Positions 1 through 6,724 of a stretch of 6,830 nucleotides of DNA are shown in pieces. The notes beneath the pieces were generated by a model, which did no database searches, had not been told where the DNA came from, and saw only the letters and a list, made by a program, of their open reading frames with translations. Source of the stretch: Calditrichaceae bacterium (lineage in GTDB: Bacteria; Calditrichota; Calditrichia; Calditrichales; Calditrichaceae); NCBI GenBank assembly GCA_030592985.1, contig JAUVIB010000175.1, positions 1 to 6,830 on the forward strand. Reading direction: 5' to 3'. Every line of letters starts with the position of its first letter. The stretch's first letter is position 1. A program made the position numbers and the translations under genes.

Positions 1-77
1 CCACAGGCAAATAGAAGCGGAACAATCCATGCCGAAACCAGCCATTTGTAACCGACAATTTTCAATTCATCATTCAT
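1..77 (-). CDS. N-terminal fragment of a membrane or exported protein (cut by the window edge)
   Basis: An ATG at 77-75 opens a frame without stops to the edge of the window. The 25 complete codons begin MNDELKIVGYKW and continue into a hydrophobic stretch, LVSAWIVPLLFAC. The start lies 47 bases after the stop of the LolA-like gene, on the same strand, with a purine-rich GAGAAG about 9 bases upstream. It is therefore probably the next gene of the same operon. The hydrophobic N-terminus could be a signal peptide or a first membrane segment. LolA-like proteins of this family are often encoded beside RND/MMPL-type transporters or outer-membrane proteins, but too little is visible here to choose. 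No function is assigned. Confidence 0.6.
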   Translation of the reverse strand, partial: MNDELKIVGYKWLVSAWIVPLLFAC

Positions 78-124
78 AATTCAAACTTCTCAATTCCTGA
101 TTCCCAGTCCCTTAATCTTTTTTC

Positions 125-916
125 TCACTTAATTCTGCCTCGCACCAGAGTCGATACTTTAAACAGATTGTCCTTTACGCCCGTATCGTAGGCTATTTCA
201 TTAAATTCCAGTATCGGTTGATGTTTTTCCTGTTGATTATCCATTACCATTTTAAACACTGTCCAAAAACCATCCTGTTTCCGGACATCCGTAATGGTAA
301 GTATTTTCATTAATGACCCCATTCTGTCATAAAATTCCATCTTAACGCCTATGTAAGAATCCTGCCTGATCCATCTTGTCACTTTAGAATACATATAATC
401 TTTGTCTTTGGGCACGGATTCGACAACCCAGCATTTAACGCCGTCAACTTCTTCTACACGCAGAAATTTGTGCTCGTCTTCATCCACCGAGCGTCCGCCC
501 ATATCGTCGTAAGTGAAATCACTACCCATAAAGTAATCGTTTTTGGATGAACCGCTGATGCGACGCACTTTTTTTAAAGCAGGCAGATAGAGCCAGCGGT
601 CGTCATCTTTGGCAGGATCATCGTATTCCCAGGACAAAAAACCTGTTCCCTTAACATCCGCCGGTTTCTGGAAATACATGATTGATTTCGAGTCTTTGCC
701 ATAATCTTTGGAATATGAAAGGATTTCACGAATCCGCTGGCTGCCGCGTTTATTTATCAGGGTCATTTTAAGCGTTGATTTACGATCGTTGCCATCCGGC
801 TGTTCATCAACTTTAACCATTATGTCACGACCTGAAATACTGCTGTTTTGGGCTAATACAAAAAATGGCCAGATTAGAATAATAATTAATAAAAATTTTG
901 GTGTTTTAGATAACAT
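125..916 (-). CDS. Outer membrane lipoprotein-sorting protein (LolA-like fold), periplasmic
   Basis: This is a 263-aa exported protein. Residues 1-22 form a signal peptide: a basic start, the hydrophobic core FLLIIILIWPFFVL, and probable cleavage after VLA. The mature part has the features I know from the 'outer membrane lipoprotein-sorting protein' family: SGRDIM near residue 29, YFQKPADVKGTGFL near 81-94, RWLYLPALKKVRRISGS near 107-123, and MGSDFTYDDM near 129-138, followed by a beta-rich C-terminal half. Length is normal for the family. These proteins have a LolA/LolB-like half-barrel that binds acyl chains. They usually accompany RND/MMPL exporters, and their exact cargo is generally not known. 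The ATG at 916 is supported by a strong AAGGAG 8 bases upstream. The gene is complete, and the next gene starts 47 bases downstream on the same strand, so the two are probably co-transcribed. Confidence 0.92.
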   Translation of the reverse strand: MLSKTPKFLLIIILIWPFFVLAQNSSISGRDIMVKVDEQPDGNDRKSTLKMTLINKRGSQRIREILSYSKDYGKDSKSIMYFQKPADVKGTGFLSWEYDDPAKDDDRWLYLPALKKVRRISGSSKNDYFMGSDFTYDDMGGRSVDEDEHKFLRVEEVDGVKCWVVESVPKDKDYMYSKVTRWIRQDSYIGVKMEFYDRMGSLMKILTITDVRKQDGFWTVFKMVMDNQQEKHQPILEFNEIAYDTGVKDNLFKVSTLVRGRIK

Positions 917-924
917 GATAAGAT

Positions 925-930
925 CTCCTT
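925..930 (-). promoter_or_regulatory. Shine-Dalgarno site of the LolA-like gene
   Basis: AAGGAG (CTCCTT on the plus strand) lies 8 bases before the ATG at 916 and fixes this start. Several other genes in the window have much weaker sites, so this gene may be translated relatively well. Confidence 0.8.
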
Positions 931-1021
931 CAACACTCTATCTGCATTAATATTTTATCTTATTTGGTAACCGTTCACACATCCGGATTGTATTCATCGA
1001 ATTCCTCTGTGAATTTGTTCA

Positions 1022-1222
1022 CTATATCCATTCGTTCAATCCTTTCTTTTCAAGCCTTTTAATCAGTTTATATGCCGCGAATAAAACGTATGGTCCGATT
1101 TCAGAAGCAAAAGTTCCCAATCTCTGATTCCAGACAAACTGGGCAAAAAGTTTGTCTAACTCGACGCGTTTTACGCCAACGGAATAAGCTTTATGCAATT
1201 GTCTTAATTGCCAGATTGGCAA
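1022..1222 (-). CDS. Small hypothetical ORF, possibly the remnant of a decayed gene
   Basis: A 66-codon frame runs from a TTG at 1222 to a TAG at 1022. I do not recognise it. It has a plausible protein-like composition (LDKLFAQFVWNQRLGTFASE, then YVLFAAYKLIKRLEKKG), suggesting an amphipathic helical C-terminus. There is no ribosome binding site at the TTG. A second frame just upstream reads IERIVLFANLAIKTIA before a stop at about 1192. That frame would join this one by a single frameshift, which is what an eroded gene would look like. An 18-codon ORF (975-1031, starting MDIVNKF) overlaps its end and lies 58 bases before the LolA-like gene. It may be a small cistron or chance. The family partners expected here, a TetR regulator or MMPL exporter, are not recognisable. 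Confidence 0.3.
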   Translation of the reverse strand: MPIWQLRQLHKAYSVGVKRVELDKLFAQFVWNQRLGTFASEIGPYVLFAAYKLIKRLEKKGLNEWI

Positions 1223-1289
1223 AAAGAACTATACGCTCAATAATTAGTTAATTAATGAATAGTTATTGTTTAATGGTGTCTAATACGTT

Positions 1290-1697
1290 TTAATGAAAAG
1301 CAGGTGGGGCTCGCAAAGGATAATTAAAATTAATAAAAGCCAGGTGAGGTATTTCTTTTTTATATAAGTTTATATAGGTGACAACAATAATAAACCCTGA
1401 GAAGGCATTAAAGAACAATATAATTAGATTCAACTTGAGGATTATTGAATAAAATAAGAATTCAGCATCTGAATGTTGATGGCTACCGCTCTTACTTTCA
1501 TTTTTTTCATCGGAATCATGTGAATAATGGCTGTGCACAACAATGTGTCCGTCAGGCAAAGTATGTGCGTGTATAAAAGCCGTGCTAAAAAAGATATAGC
1601 CGGAAATGGTAATAGTAATAAATGTGCTTACTATTTGAATCCATTTTTTATTTTGTTTTAAACCGCTCATTTTAAAACTTATATTGTAATACTGCAC
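1290..1697 (-). CDS. Small membrane protein with a His-rich extracytoplasmic loop, possible metal-related role
   Basis: The longest form is 135 aa from a GTG at 1697. An ATG at 1670 would give 126 aa starting MSGLKQNKK. Neither start has a clear ribosome binding site, but the ATG follows an A-rich stretch and I slightly prefer it. The layout is: a basic N-terminus, a hydrophobic segment (about residues 22-42, IVSTFITITISGYIFFSTAFI), a loop with nine histidines (about 43-78, including HAHTLPDGHIVVHSHYSHDS and HQHSD), a second hydrophobic segment (about 81-110), and a tail ending in RAPPAFH. Small proteins with one or two membrane segments, a histidine-rich loop and a C-terminal R(A/G)PP motif are familiar to me from Bacteroidota and from DUF2946-like proteins near metal or TonB genes. 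A role in binding or sensing Zn, Cu or a similar metal is inferred from the histidines only. It appears monocistronic. Confidence 0.75.
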   Translation of the reverse strand: MQYYNISFKMSGLKQNKKWIQIVSTFITITISGYIFFSTAFIHAHTLPDGHIVVHSHYSHDSDEKNESKSGSHQHSDAEFLFYSIILKLNLIILFFNAFSGFIIVVTYINLYKKEIPHLAFINFNYPLRAPPAFH

Positions 1698-1852
1698 TGT
1701 TTAATGTTAGACTTATATTACATATGCTAAATATATATAATATAACTATAAAAAACAATAGTATGATAAAATATTTTGTTTTCATTTCTTGTTTGAAATT
1801 AAAAGAATAGGTAGCTTTTGTACTATTAATATAGTATAAAGCATTGTATGTA
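1698..1852. other. Very AT-rich intergenic stretch without a gene
   Basis: This gap between the His-rich gene and the broken transposase has about 18% GC by my count over 1701-1860. No ORF, clear hairpin or RNA gene is visible. It presumably contains the promoter of the His-rich gene and the scar where the insertion sequence lost its 3' part. Confidence 0.6.
1730..1758 (-). promoter_or_regulatory. Candidate sigma70-type promoter for the His-rich membrane protein
   Basis: On the minus strand TTGTTT (1758-1753) is followed after 17 bases by TATATT (1735-1730). Transcription would start near 1723, about 25 bases before the GTG at 1697. Spacing and position fit, but in DNA this AT-rich such matches arise easily. 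Confidence 0.25.
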
Positions 1853-2642
1853 TCATATTAGCTGGCGGCCTAAAACATATTTAATATTATTATCATCGCA
1901 GAAATCATAAACGGCGGGTGAACTATAATGAGAATCGCCTCGAAGAAGTATACCGGCATCAGGCCAGGCTTCGCGAAGTTTCTTAACGATGCGTTTTAAG
2001 ATATAAGCGATTTCAACGCCCGACAGTCTTTTCCAGGCCTTAGAATGGCGGTGATTAGTTTGCCGCTTTTGCCTTCATAAATATGAACAGGCATGTAACA
2101 GTAACAATCATGATAGCCATTAAAAAGTGACAACTGTTGACTGCCATATGTCGGATCATCGGTATCATCAATATCCGGAACAATGGCTTTAGGAGGTTTG
2201 GCATAGGAATTAATAAATATATCAACAAGAACTTTTGCTATTCGATACAACGCTGTACGACTTGGTGCGTTCTCAAACCGACACATCGTTGGCTGACTGG
2301 CCGGAGCATCGTCTTTGTCACAAGATATTTTCAGGATAGGGTCATTCTTAAGATAATTAGAATCATTAGCATCTTCATAACCGGTGGCAATTTGTCCTAA
2401 GGACTTCTATGGAGCAAAACACGTTGAGTTAAAAGTTGAACGATTTTATGTTTAACATAGCTGGGACGCCTTTTATCGTGAATGACGTTGGCCACTTGAT
2501 TAATGATACCAATTTGGGACTAAGTTTCCCGAAGAAAAAGCGATCCGGTATCGGAGGAAACTTCACCGCCATTAAAGTCGACTTCAACTTTTTTCCCGGA
2601 AATCTCTTTGAAAAGCATCGTTTGATTTGTATTATGTGTCAT
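1853..2642 (-). pseudogene. IS1380-family transposase, degraded and 3'-truncated
   Basis: The intact N-terminus starts at the ATG at 2642, with GGAG 8 bases upstream, and reads GKKVEVDFNGGEVSSDTGSLFLRE, a typical IS1380 start. The frame is then broken several times. A TAG at 2522-2520 stops it at codon 41. Around 2395-2415 a patch of about 20 extra bases brings another TAG (2399-2397) and shifts the frame. The next frame carries GYEDANDSNYLKNDP, then CRFENAPSRTALYR and DIDDTDDPTYG, which holds the first catalytic aspartate. A one-base loss in an A run at 2032-2029 shifts the frame again, after which VEIAYILKRIVKKLREAW and LLRGDSHYSS (second catalytic region) are read. Homology stops near 1867, after KYVLG, and the frame ends at a TGA at 1855-1853. 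The C-terminal part of the DDE domain is absent. About 260 codons remain of a family norm of roughly 430-450. It cannot make an active transposase. Confidence 0.9.
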
Positions 2643-2741
2643 AACTGTTTCTCCAATTTTGCTTACGTTTTTTGTTTTTGCTAAAGCAATATAAAACATA
2701 TACTTATTAGATGAAACAGCTATTTTTATGAATAATTCAGG
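1867..2741 (-). mobile_element. Remnant of an IS1380-family insertion sequence
   Basis: The element is recognised by its transposase remnant. The internal limit near 1867 is where transposase similarity is lost, so this is a truncation point and not a true end. The outer limit is a guess: on the minus strand CCTGAATTATTCA (2741-2729) begins with CC, as IS1380 ends commonly do, and contains a near-palindrome. No matching inverted repeat or target duplication can be seen, because the other end is gone. Confidence 0.6.
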
Positions 2742-2742
2742 T

Positions 2743-2820
2743 TAGTTACAACCCCTTTACTAAAAAAGTTTCCTCCTTTCCGATAAAATTAAGTTGATCA
2801 TTTATTTATATTTCCCTGTA
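2743..2820. other. Gap after the LacI gene, with an orphan Shine-Dalgarno-like motif
   Basis: Between the lacI-type stop and the IS remnant there is no ORF and no convincing terminator hairpin. On the minus strand a near-perfect AAAGGAGG (2779-2772) occurs with no start codon at usable distance; the following bases soon reach stop codons. It could be chance, or the ribosome binding site of a gene displaced when the IS inserted. Confidence 0.4.
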
Positions 2821-3846
2821 TTATGCTGATACTCGAATAATTAATTCCGGAATAAAAACCTTTTTTTTATTACTAAGCTTCTCTTTATTTATAAGTTTCT
2901 CAAGAATCTTTATTGCCTGTATTCCTACTTTATAGGTTGGTTGGCGGACGGTGGTTAAAGGAGGCTCTATAAATGAAGCAATTGTTAAATCATCATAGCC
3001 TACAACAGAGATATCATTGGGAACGTATAAGCCGTTTTCTCTTAAGGCTTTAATAACTCCTATACTTCTTAAATCCGAAGCGCAAAAAACAGCGTCAAAT
3101 TCAACTTTACGATTGAGCAAATCCAACATTGCAGTATATCCGCCCTGTTCATCTAACTCTTCCGGTTCAATAATAAGATTACTATCATATTCAATATTTG
3201 CCTCATTTAAGGCTTGTTTATATCCTTGACACCGGCTCTTTGAAACCATTTGCCCGGGCAAGCCGCCTATCATGGCAATTTTTTTACGTCCTTTTCTTAT
3301 TAGGTGGGCTACGGCGATATATGCCCCTTTTACATTATCTGTCCATATAGCATATTGCAAATCAGAACTTGGTTCATATTCACCTAAAACGACAAACGGT
3401 ACTTTTGATCTTTCTAGCAGAGAAGTTCGCTCATCATTTTCTTTTAAATGGAGGATAATGGCGCCAACAGCGGAATGATCATTAATAATTTTGTGATAAT
3501 CTACATAATCGTTTTCATAATCATCTTCGGCAGCAAGGACTAATCGATATTGACTTGTATTAAGAATATCACAAAAAGCGCGGAGTATTTCCGCATAATA
3601 TGAATTAAGCGATATTGATTTTAAAACATTTGGAACACCCAGAATAATAATGTTTTCTATTGATGCTTTTTTAGCGACTAAGTTTCGCGCGTGTATATTT
3701 GGTCGATAGCCTATTTCACGGGCTTTATTTCGCACTAAAATCCGTGTTTCTTCGGCTATGTCATCGAATCCGCCTAATGCCCTGGAAACCGTTGGAACCG
3801 AAAGTCCAACTTCTTTTGCAATATCCTTTAGTTTTACCTTTTGCAT
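2821..3846 (-). CDS. LacI/GalR-family transcriptional regulator
   Basis: This is a 341-aa protein of standard length for the family. Residues 5-24 (KLKDIAKEVGLSVPTVSRAL) are the helix-turn-helix. Residues 47-57 (YRPNIHARNLV) include the hinge helix, with the leucine (about residue 56) that in this family wedges into a central CG step of the operator. Residues from about 64 on are the periplasmic-binding-protein-like effector and dimer domain, with IIILGVPN, AIWTDNVKGAY, KIAMIGG, VFCASDLRSIG, ISVVGYDD and PPLTTVRQP all in the expected order. The ligand is probably a sugar or sugar derivative but cannot be named. The start ATG at 3846 has a modest AGAAG 9 bases upstream. The gene lies 30 bases after the glycosyltransferase, as last gene of the unit. 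A perfect CG-centred palindrome in that gap suggests autoregulation. Confidence 0.95.
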   Translation of the reverse strand: MQKVKLKDIAKEVGLSVPTVSRALGGFDDIAEETRILVRNKAREIGYRPNIHARNLVAKKASIENIIILGVPNVLKSISLNSYYAEILRAFCDILNTSQYRLVLAAEDDYENDYVDYHKIINDHSAVGAIILHLKENDERTSLLERSKVPFVVLGEYEPSSDLQYAIWTDNVKGAYIAVAHLIRKGRKKIAMIGGLPGQMVSKSRCQGYKQALNEANIEYDSNLIIEPEELDEQGGYTAMLDLLNRKVEFDAVFCASDLRSIGVIKALRENGLYVPNDISVVGYDDLTIASFIEPPLTTVRQPTYKVGIQAIKILEKLINKEKLSNKKKVFIPELIIRVSA

Positions 3847-3867
3847 AATATAAATCTTCTAAATAAT

Positions 3868-3879
3868 TAAAACGTTTTA
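3868..3879. promoter_or_regulatory. Candidate LacI-family operator upstream of the regulator gene
   Basis: TAAAACGTTTTA is a perfect 12-base palindrome centred on CG, 22 bases before the regulator's ATG and overlapping the stop codon of the preceding gene. Its AAACGTTT core is the same as in PurR- and CcpA-type operators, and the regulator has the hinge leucine expected for such a site. That this regulator binds it is inferred. Confidence 0.6.
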
Positions 3880-5250
3880 GGGAATTTGTAAATTTTTTTC
3901 CACCGCTTTTTTTAGAAAATCACTTAACCTGTGATAGCCATGATACTCTTTTCCAATAATAAAATTTTGATGTAATTTTTCTTCAGTGTCTGATGCAGTT
4001 AATATTTCCATTGCTTCACTCACAGCTTTATTTAACACATTTTTTTCAACTTGAATAAGTTCTTTATGGTTTTCATTGTTTATAACTTTGTCGCCTAATG
4101 AGATATAAAAATATCTTTCTTGTTTTATATCATATTTAAACACAGGATATTCAAATAGTACGATTGGCTTTTCAGCAAACACAGCTTCGATAAATTGATT
4201 GCCCCATCCTTCTACAAGGCTTGGATAAGTTATAATATCTGCATTTACATAAGAATCCCATAAAGAGTAATTTTTTTCATTTTTGCCGGTAGAACGCTTA
4301 GAAGCAATTTGTTTATGAATAAAACGGACATTAATTCCTCGCCCTGTTATATAATCCTGCAATCTTTTTAAATATGTAATTGCAGATTCTTCCGCATAAC
4401 CGGCAAGAACAAAAACTATATTGGAAGAGCCATTAATTTTTCTTCCGTTATACAATGTTTTACCAACTAACTGATATTTCTGTTTTTCAAACTCCGCCAC
4501 AAAATCAACGGCAATTTCAATTCCTTTTCTGGCAACAATGCGAGTCGCCTGTAAAACAACAATATCATTTTCTTTTATATTGAAGGCAGCCCTAAAATCT
4601 TTATTGTATTAATCGAGCTTCCATTTAGGTTGTGAAAAATCAAATATATCAGGGAAAACGATTGAATCAATATTACGTTTTTCGAGCAAAGCCTGCCGCG
4701 CTAAACTATTAATACAAATATGTTGAATATTCAGCATCGAAGGCGGAACAAATTCATTTAAATATTCTTCTATTTCCTGGTTGACAGGATATTGATACTC
4801 TTCACGTTCCCAATAGTAATCATGATTTGTGCAAATAAAAGGGATCTTCAATTTTCGGGCAATCTGTGTAAATGCAGAAGCAGCGGCGATATGTCTTCCA
4901 TGCGAAAAAATATTATGAAGTAAAATAGCAGAGAATTTTTCTTTAGAATTATACTCTAAAAAATTTTCTTCTATACGGTTTGCAATATATTGAATATCCT
5001 GCATAAGCGCTTTACTGTCTTTTTTTTCACCCGGAAAATATTGAAAACTATTTTCCTTTATTTTAACAATTTCATCTCTTTCAAATTCCAGTTCATCGAT
5101 GATAAAATCAGCTCCCTTTTGAACCGGGCCTGAGATTAATTGTACTTTGTAGCCCAGCAGTTCTAATATTTGTTTTCTTTTTTCAATCTCCAAAGAAACG
5201 CCGTCTGTGCGGCCAACTCTATAATGTACTATTGCTATTTTCTTTATCAT
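3877..5250 (-). pseudogene. GT-B glycosyltransferase (GT4-like), interrupted by one in-frame stop
   Basis: One continuous frame of 457 codon positions is broken only by a TAA at 4609-4611 (position 214). The first part (213 aa) begins MIKKIAIVHYRVGRTDGVSLEI, a nucleotide-sugar-transferase Rossmann start with a glycine-containing loop, and continues to CTNHDYYW and WKLD. The frame resumes after the stop with YNKDFRAAFNIKENDIVVLQ, then ATRIVARKGIEIAVDF, the usual opening of the C-terminal donor-binding domain, followed by IVFVLAGYAEES and the E-x7-E motif in LVEGWGNQFIEAVF (Glu about 347 and 355). The second half has a GTG at 4500 but no ribosome binding site there, so separate translation is doubtful. 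The start overlaps the upstream gene by 32 bases, indicating coupling. Donor and acceptor are unknown. No other lesion is visible: a recent nonsense mutation (for example GAA to TAA), or a sequencing error, is likely. Confidence 0.85.
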
Positions 5251-6604
5251 AGGCTTTGATCATTTTAGCAATTGTTATCATGTTATCTGTATAATCTTCA
5301 TCAAAGAAACCTAATTCCAAATCATATACAGATGCATTTATTTTTTTAGCTGTTTTATATTGTTCGATAATTCGATCAAATTTTTTATTTTCAGTGAAAA
5401 TTTGGTGTGACACTTCCGTATCCGGATGCATATACATAAAAAATTCTGCATAAGAGCGGCCAAAAGGATAGCCGCGCCGGTTCTCGCCATTTTCCCATCT
5501 TTGCGCCCTGTTTCGTATCAATATCTGGTAAAAATTATTTTCTTCAAGTTTAAAAATATCCGAGACGCCTTCTAACCAAAATCGCTGTCCGGTTTCAGAA
5601 AATTTATCTACCATATCTTTATAACCCAAAGCCAATGCGCGCCCGTCTACATAAAAATTCCTTTGATATGTAAATTGGTCTATTTCTAAATAATCCAAAC
5701 CTAAATCGGAAAGATAATTTACAGTTTCAAAACACCTGTCAAACCACTTTTTATGATTGGGGTTCATTACATAATGCGGCGCTCCCGCATACGGTTCAAT
5801 TACTTTTTCATTATTCTTCTTTATAATAGCCCCTTCATATCCGGGATTAGCTTTTATCCAATTTACATCGGAAATACGTGGGTTATAATGATGACTGCTC
5901 ATTAAATTCATGGCTTTAATTTCACGAAGCAATGAACGCATTGCTTTTTCACCACCCAGCGCCGGGTCAATTGTATAATCAGGAAACATTCTGTCGAAGC
6001 CCGCTTCATTAGTCCCGTATAAGTGCACTATGTTCCCTTCGCCAAATAACTTATGGAACTTTTCAACAACGGGAATCAATTCTTCCAGATTTTTTATATT
6101 AACAATACATTGCGGGGTTTTTACGCCTATCTGCAGAAAATATTTTGGTTTATTATTGTTACGTAGAGCGTATGTAAATTGCATTTTAAATTTGTATTTA
6201 TCAGCGGCTTGTCTCCACTTTTCATAAAAGGGAATTAAGTAATATAAATGATTTTTTGATAGAAACGAAAGGGTAAACCGATGTGAATCAATTCTGGTTA
6301 ATGATATTTTAGTATATTCATAAGACGGCGATCCGCCGATTAAAAAATTAAAGTCATCTTGAAAAATTACCACCGTCTTCATTGAAGCCGTGCCGGGATA
6401 AGTTAAAGAATAGGTGTCCCCTATTTCAAATCCCTCAAAATCTTCTATTAATTCCCCTTCGCGTACCGGAAGGATAATTTTGGTTGGAAAGATTTCAAAT
6501 TCTATTTCATGGCGTGTTACGCTGTTAGATTCTATTTTATAAAAATCATCTGTTTCATGTATTTCAAAAGGACTTTTTAATAATGATTCAAGTTTAATTT
6601 TCAT
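5219..6604 (-). CDS. Glycoside-hydrolase-like (beta/alpha)8-barrel protein, uncharacterised
   Basis: This 461-aa protein has no signal peptide, so it is probably cytoplasmic. Residues 1-130 look beta-rich. From about 155 the pattern resembles a glycosidase barrel: YFLQIGVKTP, then NIVHLYGTNEAGFDRMFPDY (191-210), AMNLMSSHHYNPRISD (231-246), GLDYLEIDQF (302-311, with Asp309 where clan-D-like and GH101/DUF6259-like enzymes place a nucleophile) and FWLEGVSDIF (342-351, with Glu345 a possible acid/base). I cannot assign a GH family with certainty; DUF6259-like is my best guess, and members I recall are longer. The ATG at 6604 follows GAGGTG with 11 bases between. It is first gene of the unit with a glycosyltransferase and a LacI regulator, so it probably acts on a glycoside connected with that transferase. 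The catalytic assignment is inference. Confidence 0.7.
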   Translation of the reverse strand: MKIKLESLLKSPFEIHETDDFYKIESNSVTRHEIEFEIFPTKIILPVREGELIEDFEGFEIGDTYSLTYPGTASMKTVVIFQDDFNFLIGGSPSYEYTKISLTRIDSHRFTLSFLSKNHLYYLIPFYEKWRQAADKYKFKMQFTYALRNNNKPKYFLQIGVKTPQCIVNIKNLEELIPVVEKFHKLFGEGNIVHLYGTNEAGFDRMFPDYTIDPALGGEKAMRSLLREIKAMNLMSSHHYNPRISDVNWIKANPGYEGAIIKKNNEKVIEPYAGAPHYVMNPNHKKWFDRCFETVNYLSDLGLDYLEIDQFTYQRNFYVDGRALALGYKDMVDKFSETGQRFWLEGVSDIFKLEENNFYQILIRNRAQRWENGENRRGYPFGRSYAEFFMYMHPDTEVSHQIFTENKKFDRIIEQYKTAKKINASVYDLELGFFDEDYTDNMITIAKMIKAYDKENSNSTL

Positions 6605-6639
6605 TTAATGTACAACACCTCAAATAGATTTAAATTATC

Positions 6640-6651
6640 TAAAACGATTTT
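6640..6651. promoter_or_regulatory. Candidate LacI-family operator upstream of the hydrolase-like gene
   Basis: TAAAACGATTTT shares 11 of 12 positions, in register, with the palindrome at 3868-3879 when the last base is ignored (one mismatch inside, one at the end), and has the same central CG. It lies 35 bases before the ATG at 6604, within the probable promoter region of the unit. One half-site is intact and the other altered. This gap (6605-6724) holds no ORF; a run of ten T residues on the minus strand (6679-6670) has no convincing stem before it, so I do not call a terminator. Confidence 0.5.
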
Positions 6652-6724
6652 TTTGGAAGGTATCATCTCAAAAAAAAAAGATTTTTCAGATTTAGTGATT
6701 TTTAAAAAAGTTTAGTTATTTAAA

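Noticed and set aside
708..950. Plus-strand ORF of 80 codons antisense to the LolA-like gene
   Set aside because: It covers the conserved N-terminal part and the upstream signal of a well-supported gene on the other strand; no family features.
1281..1292. TAATACGTTTTA, similar to the operator candidates
   Set aside because: It overlaps the stop codon of the His-rich gene, is not upstream of any recognised start and is only a partial palindrome; likely chance in AT-rich DNA.
2436..2684. Plus-strand ORF of 82 codons, and the other plus-strand ORFs within 2137-2400, 3017-3478 and 6030-6227
   Set aside because: Each lies antisense to a clearly recognised minus-strand gene or transposase remnant, has no recognisable protein features and no good ribosome binding site. 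They are shadows.
2727..2742. TGAATAATTCA near-palindrome as a regulator operator
   Set aside because: It has no CG centre, lies downstream of the regulator gene and fits better as a possible end of the IS remnant, though that too is unproven.
3877..4500. Treating the 207-codon piece as a separate glycosyltransferase gene
   Set aside because: The same frame carries conserved family sequence for over 30 codons upstream of its GTG, back to the TAA at 4609, so the GTG is internal.
6661..6724. Possible terminator with a ten-T run after the partial gene at the right edge
   Set aside because: No stable stem can be drawn directly before the T run; the repeated AAATCT pieces are direct and not inverted.
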